Assembly: GCA_964538375.1 (NCBI GenBank)
Contig: CAZIFQ010000007.1
Location: 1-64,000 of the forward strand
From: JAUUZQ01 sp964538375
Lineage (GTDB): Bacteria > Bacteroidota > Bacteroidia > Bacteroidales > GCA-2748055
DNA length: 64,000 nt
Reading direction: 5' to 3'
Below are positions 1-8,325 of this stretch, one piece after another. Positions within the stretch are counted from its first letter, which is position 1, and each line of letters opens with the position of its first letter. The notes beneath the pieces were generated by a model. It ran no database searches. It was not told the DNA's origin and saw nothing but the letters and a program-made list of their open reading frames with translations. Both the position numbers and the translations under genes were made by a program.

Positions 1-120
1 AACATATTAACAATCAGACGTTTATATCAACAATGGGTTTTTAGAGGTGCCCTATTGAGTGTTAGTTTGCGTATCAATGAAATAATAGTTTCTCGTTGTA
101 GCAAAATTATGATAAAAAAA

Positions 121-373
121 TGAAAAGTACAAACGTTTGTTCTAAAACAATCAATTGAACTTAGGAAGAGGCCTTAAAAACCTACTTCAAGCAACTATTG
201 ATTGAAAATCCTTGCATTATTTAAACAAATTCGTAAATTGCATGAAAATAAAAGTACAAACGTTTATCCTAAGAGTAATCAATAGATCTCAGCGAGGGTA
301 AATTATAAAAAGGTCTTCGTACATCTATTGATTGTGAATCCCTTACATTATTTATACTAATTCTTAAATTGTA
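121..373. repeat. Imperfect tandem duplication of about 127 bp in the leader of the following gene
   Basis: Two units (about 121-246 and 247-373) align along their length: both have AAAGTACAAACGTTT, then an ATCAAT-containing arm, a middle part, the complementary ATTGAT arm, then TTACATTATTT-like and CTTAAATTG-like tails. In unit 2 the arms form a perfect 11-bp inverted repeat (277-287 and 323-333). In unit 1 the same arms have one mismatch. The array ends about 50 bp before the gene at 423, so it may be a regulatory leader. No protein is encoded here. Confidence 0.7.
129..267. promoter_or_regulatory. Two operator-like palindromes, ACAAACGTTTGT type
   Basis: 129-140 is a perfect 12-bp palindrome ACAAACGTTTGT. 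The second copy, 256-267, reads ACAAACGTTTAT and lies 127 bp downstream in the second repeat unit. The AACGTT core resembles LacI-family operators (known of that family). That such a regulator binds here is inference, since no LacI gene is in the window. Confidence 0.35.
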
Positions 374-422
374 TAAAATATTTATTTCTAGAAACTCAAT
401 TTTTTAACTAAAAACCAATATT

Positions 423-1286
423 ATGAAGACAAAACTTTACACAATTTTTGCCTTAGTGGCATTATTCACCTTCTCAGGCCTCATGGCTCAGGAGATGATT
501 GTTGGAGGAGATATGGAGAGCGCCGATGCCTGGACAGCATATGAACAGGATCCTGCTCCTGCTTATGAATTTGGTTATACTGTTGATGGTCCTACAGCAG
601 GTTCGGACGGATGCTTCTATATGAATTATACAGGGCAATACTGTCAAGTGCTGATCTTTCAGGAAATTACTTTGAAGGCTGGTGTTGAATACACTGTCAC
701 CGGTGCATTTAAGGGTGTTACACAGAGTTTCTGGAGCGAGATATTAATTGGAACTCAAACACCGATTGATGGTATTGACTGGAAACCAAAAACCGGTGAT
801 AATGAAGATGCTATTGCATATGCCTTCAACACATGGGAAGGATGTGGAGAAGATGTTGATGGTACATTCCAGGATGATGCATGTGTATCCTTACTTCCCT
901 CACCTTATGTTCCTGCCGGGGATGCAGGGAGTGATGTGTTAGTGTATTTTGGCGTCAAGAGCGGAGTTTATAACTTTGACGTAGATGCTGTATCTATGGA
1001 AGTTATGATAGATAATCTTAGCTTAATGGGACCAGATGTGGCAGTTGCTGATAGAACTACCAGCACATTTACGTGCTATCCTGTACCAGCAGACAATGTA
1101 CTAAATTTTACTGGCGCAGAGATTGAAGGTGCACAGGCTAGCATCTATAATATTAATGGACAAAGAGTTGCAAAACATACGATAGCAAACTCATCTGTTC
1201 CTGTAGATAATTTAGCTACAGGCCTATACTTTGTCAAAGTAGTTGGAGACAGCTTCAATGAAATAGTCAAATTTGTTAAAAAATAG
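423..1286 (+). CDS. Secreted protein with T9SS C-terminal sorting domain
   Basis: 287 aa. A typical Sec signal peptide (residues 1-22, ending LMAQ) is followed by a beta-rich region opening MIVGGDMESADAW, which resembles carbohydrate-binding modules of the CBM4/9 type. Residues about 215-287 form a type A T9SS sorting domain: YPVPADNVLNF, then IYNINGQRV, LATGLYFVKV and a basic end. The protein should cross the inner membrane by Sec and the outer membrane through the T9SS whose translocon SprA is at 36128-43594. The binding target is unknown; no catalytic motif is visible. It is a single-gene unit, with the duplicated leader upstream and a strong terminator downstream. Confidence 0.8.
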   Translation: MKTKLYTIFALVALFTFSGLMAQEMIVGGDMESADAWTAYEQDPAPAYEFGYTVDGPTAGSDGCFYMNYTGQYCQVLIFQEITLKAGVEYTVTGAFKGVTQSFWSEILIGTQTPIDGIDWKPKTGDNEDAIAYAFNTWEGCGEDVDGTFQDDACVSLLPSPYVPAGDAGSDVLVYFGVKSGVYNFDVDAVSMEVMIDNLSLMGPDVAVADRTTSTFTCYPVPADNVLNFTGAEIEGAQASIYNINGQRVAKHTIANSSVPVDNLATGLYFVKVVGDSFNEIVKFVKK

Positions 1287-1328
1287 TAGGCCATTGAAAG
1301 CAGATGCTTTCAAACCTTGAATTATAAT

Positions 1329-1355
1329 AAAACCCCGGGCATGTCCCGGGGTTTT
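1329..1355 (+). terminator. Rho-independent terminator
   Basis: The stem AAAACCCCGGG / CCCGGGGTTTT is perfect with a 5-nt loop. It lies 43 bp after the stop of the T9SS cargo gene, and its own A/T ends make it usable from both strands. Confidence 0.85.
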
Positions 1356-1472
1356 ATATTTTCAATGCACGCTTAAGCACCTCCTGCCCTTTTACATCAT
1401 GGAAATATTCACCTCAATGGTAATACGCTGGAAAACATTAATTTTCAAATGAAAAAAAGGACAAAAAAGAAG

Positions 1473-1499
1473 ACTCCCCATCAAATCTGATGAGGAGTC
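1473..1499. repeat. 27-bp hairpin, copy 1 of 2
   Basis: ACTCCCCATCA-aatc-TGATGAGGAGT hairpin, identical over 27 bp to 4045-4071. Both copies are followed by a T-rich stretch and TAGTAG. On the minus strand this copy is followed by a run of T, so it can end transcription of the aminotransferase unit. Confidence 0.75.
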
Positions 1500-1830
1500 C
1501 TTTGTAGTAGACTATAGGTCTGAAATATCTAACCTGGAATTGGATAAGGATTTGGAGAGTGTTGTTGATTATCTTGTCGTCTACATTCTTTAGCGATATT
1601 CACATCATATTTGTATAGCCAGAAAAAACGCTTTCAAAAGACTAGCATACTCTGCCGATCAATGCTATTTCAACAGGAGCATTTGAGCGTGTGCAGAAAA
1701 TTCCTCCTCCGCATTCAAAAAGATGTTGAGTTGCAGGATTAGCGATATTTTTTCACCTTCAATCAAACAAGCCTGTGCAGCAGCTATGGCATGTACTTTC
1801 CTTGTGGGATTGGTTGTTCATTAATATGGC
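1500..1830. other. Non-coding stretch with a 50-codon open fragment
   Basis: No complete gene is seen between the hairpin and the aminotransferase stop. On the minus strand one frame is open from about 1817 to 1665 without an early start codon. It reads TTNPTRKVHAIAAAQACLIEG and so on, and may be the remnant of a gene once downstream of the aminotransferase. I do not recognise the family. Confidence 0.3.
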
Positions 1831-3045
1831 TCATACGCGGTAAATTTGTACCATTTTTACAATCCGTTCTGCTGCCGCAACTGCCGCAGCGTGGTCTTGT
1901 GAAAAGTTTAGTCGGATGCTATCACTGGAAGCAGGTGCGAATTCTGTTCCAGGCGTAACTGTCACTCCTGCCTGATGCCGAAGGAGCCGTATAAAAGTAT
2001 GTAAGTCTATACTGAGAGGAGGTAGCTGCGGAAAAAGATAGCTACCAGCCTGTGGTGTTGCTGTCAGGAGATCGGCTGCCCTGAAAATCTTCAATAATTC
2101 ATCCCGAATGGCTTCATGTTCACTAGTTCGTTTTTCCAACCAGCCTGATGGTTCCTGAAACCAGGTGTCAAGAGCCGCTTGATTGTACCCTGCGGCACGC
2201 AGAGAAACGATTGCCTGAAGGCGTTCCATTCTATCAATCAATTTGGATGTGCCGAAAGCAGCTCCAAGTCGGAACCCGCTGAGAGACTCTGTCTTTGATG
2301 GTCCCATGATAGTGATCAGATTTTTCGGCTGTTTATCACAAGAACGAAGATGGGTATAAATCTCACCGCTATATAGCATCCTGGAGTATAGTTGATCCAC
2401 AATTACGGTAGCATCATGTGCTTCCGCAAGAGACGCAATTTTCGTGATTGCACTGCTTGAATAGACAAGACCTGTAGGATTGTTCGGTGTAGAAAAAACA
2501 AAGACCTTTGTACCATTTTCAAATGCAGCTTCGAGTTCATTAAAATCGGGACCATTTTCAGAGGGAGATTCATGGTAGGTTAGAGGAATTGATACAATTT
2601 CACCGCCGAAAAACTTCACGAGTTTGCGGTTAGCAAAATAGTCTGGTTCAACTACAGCAACTTTCGTCCCGTCAGTGATTGTCGCACCAAGAGCCAAGAA
2701 CAATGCACCCTGAGTTCCAGGTGTAATAATCAACTCGCTATCTGAGTTAACTGCTTGACCAGTAAACATACCAAGGCGATCAGCCAGTCTCTCTCGGATT
2801 TCAGCAGATCCGCGATACTCGGTATACGCTTGAGGTGCCCCTCTGTCAAAGCCATCCTTCCATGCCTCTGCAGAGCCAGGTGTTGGTGGAAAGGCATCTA
2901 CATCCCCGTGTGAGAAATCGACCGGAACTCCATCAAATTCCTCACCATGCATAATGGAATCAAGGTCTCCTAAGTCCTGTCTAAGCTCCTGACCAGGTGC
3001 ATTGTCTGCCTCAAGAGCTTTAAATTTTTCATCAAGTGTTATCAT
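1831..3045 (-). CDS. PLP-dependent aminotransferase, class I/II
   Basis: 404 aa, the usual length for fold-type I aminotransferases. Visible landmarks are the ITPGTQGAL segment near residue 107 (cofactor phosphate region), STPNNPTG near residue 190, the VDQLYSRM segment carrying the pyridine-binding Asp, and IMGPSKTESLSGFRLG with the likely Schiff-base Lys near residue 252. It should transfer an amino group between an amino acid and a 2-oxo acid in the cytoplasm; the substrate cannot be read from sequence. Its ATG overlaps the stop of the peptidase-like fragment upstream (ATGA arrangement), suggesting translational coupling. The Lrp-type regulator at 3607 is divergent and a plausible controller (inference). 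Confidence 0.85.
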   Translation of the reverse strand: MITLDEKFKALEADNAPGQELRQDLGDLDSIMHGEEFDGVPVDFSHGDVDAFPPTPGSAEAWKDGFDRGAPQAYTEYRGSAEIRERLADRLGMFTGQAVNSDSELIITPGTQGALFLALGATITDGTKVAVVEPDYFANRKLVKFFGGEIVSIPLTYHESPSENGPDFNELEAAFENGTKVFVFSTPNNPTGLVYSSSAITKIASLAEAHDATVIVDQLYSRMLYSGEIYTHLRSCDKQPKNLITIMGPSKTESLSGFRLGAAFGTSKLIDRMERLQAIVSLRAAGYNQAALDTWFQEPSGWLEKRTSEHEAIRDELLKIFRAADLLTATPQAGSYLFPQLPPLSIDLHTFIRLLRHQAGVTVTPGTEFAPASSDSIRLNFSQDHAAAVAAAERIVKMVQIYRV

Positions 3046-3404
3046 TTCGTAATCGGTATTTCAAGAGAAAAAATAGTGCTAAAGAAGGCCAGGTGCTTTG
3101 GCAGGTATTTGTGTACCCATTCCTCTATATCTGCAGACAGACGACCTGGGTGTTTCAACATGGTATATGCAAAGATGGCAGATTCGGGCAAGTCTTCCTT
3201 CGCAGGATTTCTTGCAGCGTAATCAGTTATAAATGAGCCTTCATCCGCTTGAGTTTTTATCCACTCCGGGCTGGTTCCGTATTTCGATTCAAGGGCAGCG
3301 TGCACTGATTCGTGAAAAACAGTTTCCTCTAAATCGTTATTACTGATACGTGTTTCCAGGTTCGACTTGGTCTTGGCTACTGATAAACTGCATTCGGTAT
3401 TGCT
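3042..3404 (-). pseudogene. N-terminally truncated zinc peptidase-like fragment (HExxH)
   Basis: An open frame from about 3404 to 3042 contains HESVHAAL, a canonical HExxH zinc-peptidase motif, followed by DYAARNP and a helical C-terminus. The only in-frame start is the GTG at 3303-3305, which lies inside the motif and would destroy it. No ATG exists before the upstream stop, so the N-terminus is missing. It overlaps the aminotransferase start by 4 bp. It is either a decayed gene or one using an unusual start; I favour decay. Confidence 0.55.
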
Positions 3405-3606
3405 TCATATATCTTGATGTTTATTACTCTCTATTCTGTTTCCCTTCTTTGAATAAGATCATACTTTTCACTATAACTACACTAAAGCCCTCTCGATTTC
3501 CAGTATAAAAGTATACTCAAATCAAGAAACCAAAAAATTGATTAGTTGTATTTATATATATTTACCATCGAAATATGTTTTTATAACACAATAATAGATT
3601 GATTCA

Positions 3607-4017
3607 ATGGTAGATGCTATCGATAAACAATTATTGAATATTTTAAAAGAAAACTCCCGCTTGTCTTTTGCTGATTTAGGAAGAAAAATAGATTTATCGC
3701 CTTCTGCAGTGAGGGAAAGAGTTCAAAAATTAGAAGATACAGGGGTTATCCAAAAATATGATATACAAATTGATACCAAAAAACTAGGATACGAATTCGA
3801 GGCGTTTATTCTATTGAAAGTTTTTCCAGGGCAATTAAAACATGTCCTTCGAAAAATTAAAGATTTTCCTGAAATAAAAGAAACCCATCGCATAACTGGG
3901 GCTCAAAACTTACATTTAAAAGTGGTTATTAAAGATCAACTCAGTTTACAAAAACTATTAGATCAGTTAATGATATTTGCTGATACAAATACATTTCTTA
4001 TTCTATCCGAGATTTAA
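3607..4017 (+). CDS. Lrp/AsnC family transcriptional regulator
   Basis: 136 aa. The N-terminal winged HTH (residues about 4-60, DKQLLNILKENSRLSFADLG, then LSPSAVRERVQKLE) is followed by a RAM/AsnC effector-binding domain (about 65-136). Length and architecture fit the Lrp family, which senses amino acids and forms dimers and octamers. It is transcribed away from the aminotransferase at 3045, a common arrangement for a regulator and its amino-acid metabolism target. The target assignment is inference. Confidence 0.88.
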   Translation: MVDAIDKQLLNILKENSRLSFADLGRKIDLSPSAVRERVQKLEDTGVIQKYDIQIDTKKLGYEFEAFILLKVFPGQLKHVLRKIKDFPEIKETHRITGAQNLHLKVVIKDQLSLQKLLDQLMIFADTNTFLILSEI

Positions 4018-4044
4018 AAAGGCTTCTGGGGGTACAAATAAATA

Positions 4045-4071
4045 ACTCCCCATCAAATCTGATGAGGAGTC
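4045..4071 (+). terminator. 27-bp hairpin, copy 2, followed by T6
   Basis: Identical to 1473-1499 and followed directly by TTTTTT and then the att core. It ends the Lrp gene. Before integration it would also have lain just beyond the 3' end of the initiator tRNA gene, now at the far side of the element, and so may be that tRNA gene's former terminator read from the other strand (inference). Confidence 0.7.
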
Positions 4072-4076
4072 TTTTT

Positions 4077-4095
4077 TAGTAGCGGGGACAGGACT
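4077..4095. other. attL core
   Basis: TAGTAGCGGGGACAGGACT, identical to 27703-27721. Identity ends at once on both sides (T versus C at the left, A versus C at the right), which fixes the core at 19 bp. It equals the T-stem 3' side, acceptor end and a few bases beyond the tRNA 3' end. Confidence 0.88.
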
Positions 4096-4161
4096 AATAT
4101 ATCTTCATATCACTTCTTCTCAGCTCTTCTCAACACCCTATCACTCCTGTAATTGATTAAT

Positions 4162-4230
4162 TTTCAGTATGAACTGAAAGTTGTTGAAATGAACCCAAAT
4201 GAAAGATTTGTTTCAGTAATGTTTCAGTAG
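4162..4230. promoter_or_regulatory. Integrase arm-type sites near attL (four TTTCAGT motifs)
   Basis: TTTCAGT at 4162-4168, its inverse at 4173-4179, then direct copies at 4211-4217 and 4222-4228 (11 bp apart, one helical turn). The latter pair, 4209-4230, matches 27626-27647 near the other end with one mismatch. Two-ended placement beside the att cores is what tyrosine recombinase arm sites look like. Confidence 0.65.
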
Positions 4231-4238
4231 TATCTTTA
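4207..4238 (+). promoter_or_regulatory. Integrase promoter, Bacteroidota type
   Basis: TTTG at 4207-4210, 20 bp, then TATCTTTA at 4231-4238, a 7/8 match to TAnnTTTG, located 17 bp before the integrase ATG. The two direct arm motifs fill the spacer, so recombinase bound there should repress its own gene (inference). Confidence 0.6.
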
Positions 4239-4254
4239 CCTAAACTTTTTTATC

Positions 4255-5466
4255 ATGCCAAGTTATAACATTGAATTGAATAATAAACCTATAAAAGGGA
4301 GTAATGAATATACTCTACTTCTAAGGGTAACAGTAAACCGTAAACACACCCGATTAAAAATGGATCATGCTATTCAAGCAAAACATTTCAATCCAAGTCC
4401 TAAACAGAATAAGTATGTTAGGAGCTCGCATCCTAAACATGCTACAATAAATACTGATATCGATGATTTAATCCAGGAGGCAAAAGATGCTGTAAAAGAC
4501 CTAGGAAAAGAAAACAAGCTTGTCTCTGCTAGTTCCGTTAAGCAAAGAATGAAACAAGAGAATTACTCGAGTGTCATTGAATTCGGTAAGTCAGTAATGA
4601 TCGGCATGAATGAGAACAAGCAAGTTGGTAGCGCTAAGAAGTATAAGACACTTTTAAATAGATTGGGAGAATTTAGTGAATCCGGAGATTTGTTGTTTAT
4701 CGAAGTTACCCACTCATTCCTGGAGAAATTTCACAGGTATTTAATTTCAAAAGGGAACAATGAAACAACTGCGAGTAAATATATGGAAACTTTTAGAACT
4801 ATATACAGGAAAGCTTCCGTTGAAGGCCTCACAGATCAACTGACGAATCCATTTCTAAACTACAAGATTAAACGAGGTCAGGTAAATAAAGACAGATTGA
4901 ATCAGGATGAGATCCTCGCCATTGAAGGACTTGATTTACCAGAGAAATCTTTGATATGGCATGTAAGGAATGCCTTTATGTTTTCATTCTATTGTGCTGG
5001 TATCAGAGCCAGTGATATCCTGCAAATGAAATGGAGGAATATTGTAAACGGGAGATTGGTCTACCAGATGCAGAAAACTAATAGAGCTCATTCCATAAAG
5101 TTACAGGATCAGGCCATTGCAGTACTTGAATTATATGGCCCTGGTGATTCTGAGAGTTATATCTTCCCTTATCTCAGTAATGAAATCGATTATTCTGACC
5201 CTGTATTTCTATTCAACCAGATTGGAGCGAAGACTGCCTTATTGAATAAGTACTTAAAGAAAATTGCAACAATTGCAGAAATTGAGAAAAACATCTCAAC
5301 TCACACAGCCAGGCATAGTTTTGCTGATATTGCCAGGCAAAAGACAGATAATATTTATACCTTGTCTAAGAGTTTAGGTCATTCCAGTATAAAGATCACA
5401 GAGGCTTATTTAGCAAGCTTTGATGAAAAAGCTGTGGATGATATGATGGATGAAATATTTAAATAA
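4255..5466 (+). CDS. int: Tyrosine recombinase (integrase) of the element
   Basis: 403 aa, typical of Bacteroidota integrases: an N-terminal arm-binding domain, a SAM-like core-binding domain (about 100-200) and a catalytic domain. Catalytic residues can be placed: Arg251 in CAGIRASDI, His350 and Arg353 in HTARH, and nucleophile Tyr385 in ITEAYL, with LGHSS just before it. It should recombine the 19-bp core shared by 4077-4095 and 27703-27721. It lies 160 bp inside attL, reads inward, and is followed after 6 bp by the next gene, so the two are probably cotranscribed. Confidence 0.93.
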   Translation: MPSYNIELNNKPIKGSNEYTLLLRVTVNRKHTRLKMDHAIQAKHFNPSPKQNKYVRSSHPKHATINTDIDDLIQEAKDAVKDLGKENKLVSASSVKQRMKQENYSSVIEFGKSVMIGMNENKQVGSAKKYKTLLNRLGEFSESGDLLFIEVTHSFLEKFHRYLISKGNNETTASKYMETFRTIYRKASVEGLTDQLTNPFLNYKIKRGQVNKDRLNQDEILAIEGLDLPEKSLIWHVRNAFMFSFYCAGIRASDILQMKWRNIVNGRLVYQMQKTNRAHSIKLQDQAIAVLELYGPGDSESYIFPYLSNEIDYSDPVFLFNQIGAKTALLNKYLKKIATIAEIEKNISTHTARHSFADIARQKTDNIYTLSKSLGHSSIKITEAYLASFDEKAVDDMMDEIFK

Positions 5467-5472
5467 TACAAC

Positions 5473-6411
5473 ATGAAGATTTTTGAGCGTGCTGCATATA
5501 ATTTACTAAACCAATTTCAAAAAGCTGAAGCTGAAATTAGACCTATTAAAGATTCACAAACGAAGAAGTTGGAGAATGAAACCGCTATTAAAATAGCTTC
5601 AGGCGAGGATTTCGGACCATATTGGCATTTTAGCATGAGATTCAATCAAGACTTTTCAGTGAATTCAGCGAATATCCCTGATAAGCACTTTGAATATGAG
5701 AATCACTTATCTAAACTTAAAAATGAATTCTATAGAGATATTAGCGAAGATATCGATGAATTACCGATTAAGGAATCACTTAATACTGTTACTGATTTTC
5801 TGACCAGATTCAATGAGTGTAGCCCTTATTATTATAAAACTGAACGACAGTACAAAACAATTAATAGTGAAACAACAATATTAACATATCAGCATCGCAG
5901 GATTCACAAAGAATTTGAAACCAATTCGGAAAATGAAATTAATGATATACTTGAAGAACTTGCTATTAATTGTTTTATCTCAGTTCAGAAGGAATGCCTG
6001 GACCAAATAATTTCCTTTTTAGCCAATAAAAAAAATGCTATTGAAATATCTTTCGAACAAGGGAATAGTACTTCTTATAAATCACCACCGGGTAACGTCG
6101 ATAATTCAAAAATCGAAAAATTGGACAGATCTCAGACTGCACTATTATATGACTACTTAAAGAATGTTGGTGTAATAAAAGATCTATCATCAAATAAGCT
6201 TGCTCCACTTATTTCAGAACTAACTGGGTTTTCGAAGAAAAATCTAAGAACAGATGGCTTAGACAAAATCTGGGAAATCAAATCTGGGAAAATAGCCAAC
6301 AAAATCGAATCAAAAGGGAACCCTGAGTATAATCTCCAGAAGGTAAAAGAAGTTATTCTTGAAATCCTTCAAAATGTAAACCAGGATATAAAGAAGAATA
6401 AAGAAAGCTAA
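5473..6411 (+). CDS. Protein of unknown function in the integrase operon
   Basis: 312 aa, acidic and helical, with no signal peptide or membrane segment. I do not recognise the family. The last third (from about residue 215, LDRSQTALLYDYLKNVGVIKD, then LISELTGFSKKNLRTDGL) resembles the C-terminal region often found in small proteins encoded beside Bacteroidota integrases, where a helical domain is followed by a conserved segment. It starts 6 bp after the integrase stop, so a role in integration, excision or element control is plausible (inference). Confidence 0.7.
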   Translation: MKIFERAAYNLLNQFQKAEAEIRPIKDSQTKKLENETAIKIASGEDFGPYWHFSMRFNQDFSVNSANIPDKHFEYENHLSKLKNEFYRDISEDIDELPIKESLNTVTDFLTRFNECSPYYYKTERQYKTINSETTILTYQHRRIHKEFETNSENEINDILEELAINCFISVQKECLDQIISFLANKKNAIEISFEQGNSTSYKSPPGNVDNSKIEKLDRSQTALLYDYLKNVGVIKDLSSNKLAPLISELTGFSKKNLRTDGLDKIWEIKSGKIANKIESKGNPEYNLQKVKEVILEILQNVNQDIKKNKES

Positions 6412-6420
6412 GAATAGAAA

Positions 6421-6450
6421 ATTGTAATCCCTTGTAACCCCTTGTAACCT
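6421..6450. repeat. Three tandem 10-bp repeats (iteron-like)
   Basis: ATTGTAATCC, CTTGTAACCC and CTTGTAACCT follow each other without gap. The exact 10-bp period puts each CTTGTAAC on the same face of the helix. They lie between the unknown gene and the HTH gene, where an Xis- or Rep-type protein could bind. Confidence 0.6.
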
Positions 6451-6518
6451 CCTAAAAATGTAAAATTATTGAAGTGGACTCTGAGGCAATATTGCCCCAG
6501 AACAAAAATCTATTTGTA

Positions 6519-6821
6519 ATGAATAAAATGATTTTTGAAGTTCCACCACTTGATAATATATTATCTCGCCTAGAAAGCATTGAATCTACGCTAAAACAGA
6601 TTCACAGAGAAGAGGCAATGAAGCCTTATATCCTATTAACAACAAAAGAGACTGCAGCTGCTCTGCAAATTACAACTCGGCATCTTCAAAATCTCCGGGA
6701 CAGACATGATATTGATTTTGTCCAGGAGGGTCGTAATGTCAGGTTTAGACCCGAACATCTCCAATACTATATTGAAGAGCACACAGTAAGTTCAAGATCA
6801 AACTTCAAAATTGTTGTCTAA
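6519..6821 (+). CDS. Excisionase-like helix-turn-helix protein
   Basis: 100 aa from the ATG at 6519; an upstream GTG at 6474 would add 15 residues but is less likely. A short N-terminal coiled segment (ILSRLESIESTLKQIHRE) precedes a MerR/excisionase-type winged HTH: YILLTTKETAAALQITTRHL, then the wing VQEGRNVRFRPEHLQYYIEE. Such proteins next to tyrosine recombinases act as directionality factors or regulators. Its TAA overlaps the ATG of the helicase gene by 1 bp (TAATG), implying coupled translation. The 10-bp repeats just upstream are candidate binding sites. Confidence 0.8.
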   Translation: MNKMIFEVPPLDNILSRLESIESTLKQIHREEAMKPYILLTTKETAAALQITTRHLQNLRDRHDIDFVQEGRNVRFRPEHLQYYIEEHTVSSRSNFKIVV

Positions 6822-8254
6822 TGAAGAAGTTCTGGACAAATGAACCAGGCAGCTATAAGATAGCTCCTGATTTAGTTTTCAAGTTTCTTGTGGGCAAAGG
6901 ATTTTATATTTACAAGCCAACTAAGGAAAACGAACCAATTCTTATTAGGGACAAGAATAACAGAGTAGCTCAAGTATCTGCAAAATATATTAGAAGATAT
7001 TGCAGTGATTATATCAGAGATACTTTTGAATTTCAAACAGAAGAGGAAAAAACTCAGGTCATTAATGAGTATGTGAAAGCTTCGAGCCTCTTCAGTAAGG
7101 ATAATCTAGATCTACTTCCATCATTAGAGATTAACGAAGTAAGGGACACGAAGGAAACATCATACATGTTCTTCAGAAACTGTTTACTTGAAATTACTGC
7201 TGAGGGTGTAGTGAAGAAGACCTATGATGCGTTGGATGGACATGTTTGGGAGAAAGATGTGATCCAATACGATTTTGATGCTGAAGTACCTTCAGAGATA
7301 ATACCATGTGGAGAGTTCCATGAGTTCTTCAAGGATATCACAAAACATGATATTGTTGATGTTCAAAGGACTAATAGGGATAGCCTGGTTACAATAATTG
7401 GCTACTTATTACATCGGTACAAAAATGAAGGAGAGGCAAAGGCTATCATTTTCATGGATACATACTCTGATGGTTACGCAAATGGCGGTACTGGTAAAGG
7501 GCTTTTAAGAAGAGGCCTTGAGCAGATACGTCATACAGCTATGCAAGATGGTAAGCTCTACAAGAGTAGTGACAAATTTGCCTTTTCTAATTTGACATAT
7601 GGTACCAGGATTTTGGCATTTGACGATGTCCCCTCAGATTTCAACTTTGAGAAGCTGTTTCCGTTGATTACTGAAAAGGCTGTTGTAGAAAGGAAATATG
7701 AGAACAAGTTCGTTATACCATTCAAGGATAGCCCGAAGGTAATGATCACTACAAACTATACGATTGAAGGTAAAGGGAGTAGTCACAGGAGACGTAAAAT
7801 TGAATTTATCTTGTCTGATACTTATAATGACGAGTATACTCCGGAAGATCGTTTTAGTCATTTACTATTCGCTGAATGGGAAGATTCTGAGTGGGGCAAG
7901 TTCTACTTATTCATGACCTACTGCATTCAGATGTATCTTTTGGAGGGTATAGTGAAACCAAGGTTTAATGTTGCAGAACGAACTTTGAAGCTTAATGCTC
8001 CTCAAAGCTTTATTAGTTGGGCCACTTTCAGCACCGGTCCTGATGAAAAATTCAATAAGAAGGACGAGCTTGAAGATTATCAGATATTTGACAAGAATCA
8101 AGCTAATTTAGAACAAAACACCTTCACTAGATGGATGAAATTGTATGCAGATGCTTTCGGATATAAAGTAAAAGAAACTCATTCAGGTTCGGATAACTTT
8201 ATTGAATTCCTTGAACCCGAATCCTCCAAGAAACCAACCGAACACAAGTTATGA
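6821..8254 (+). CDS. SF3-type primase-helicase family ATPase
   Basis: 477 aa. The central ATPase has a Walker A, NGGTGKG (residues about 221-227), an acidic Walker B-like stretch (ILAFDDVPSDF) and a sensor segment KVMITTNYTIEG followed by the basic finger SSHRRRKIEF. This order fits superfamily 3 helicases of phage and element replication proteins. The N-terminal about 200 residues lack obvious primase zinc or catalytic motifs, so primase activity cannot be claimed. It probably unwinds or replicates the excised circle (inference). It overlaps the HTH gene by 1 bp. Confidence 0.8.
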   Translation: MKKFWTNEPGSYKIAPDLVFKFLVGKGFYIYKPTKENEPILIRDKNNRVAQVSAKYIRRYCSDYIRDTFEFQTEEEKTQVINEYVKASSLFSKDNLDLLPSLEINEVRDTKETSYMFFRNCLLEITAEGVVKKTYDALDGHVWEKDVIQYDFDAEVPSEIIPCGEFHEFFKDITKHDIVDVQRTNRDSLVTIIGYLLHRYKNEGEAKAIIFMDTYSDGYANGGTGKGLLRRGLEQIRHTAMQDGKLYKSSDKFAFSNLTYGTRILAFDDVPSDFNFEKLFPLITEKAVVERKYENKFVIPFKDSPKVMITTNYTIEGKGSSHRRRKIEFILSDTYNDEYTPEDRFSHLLFAEWEDSEWGKFYLFMTYCIQMYLLEGIVKPRFNVAERTLKLNAPQSFISWATFSTGPDEKFNKKDELEDYQIFDKNQANLEQNTFTRWMKLYADAFGYKVKETHSGSDNFIEFLEPESSKKPTEHKL

Positions 8255-8325
8255 CAAACACAGACCCCTTTTTCCCTGAAATTGGTGATTTGGGGTCCCA
8301 TTATCACAAAAAATAATAATCTACA

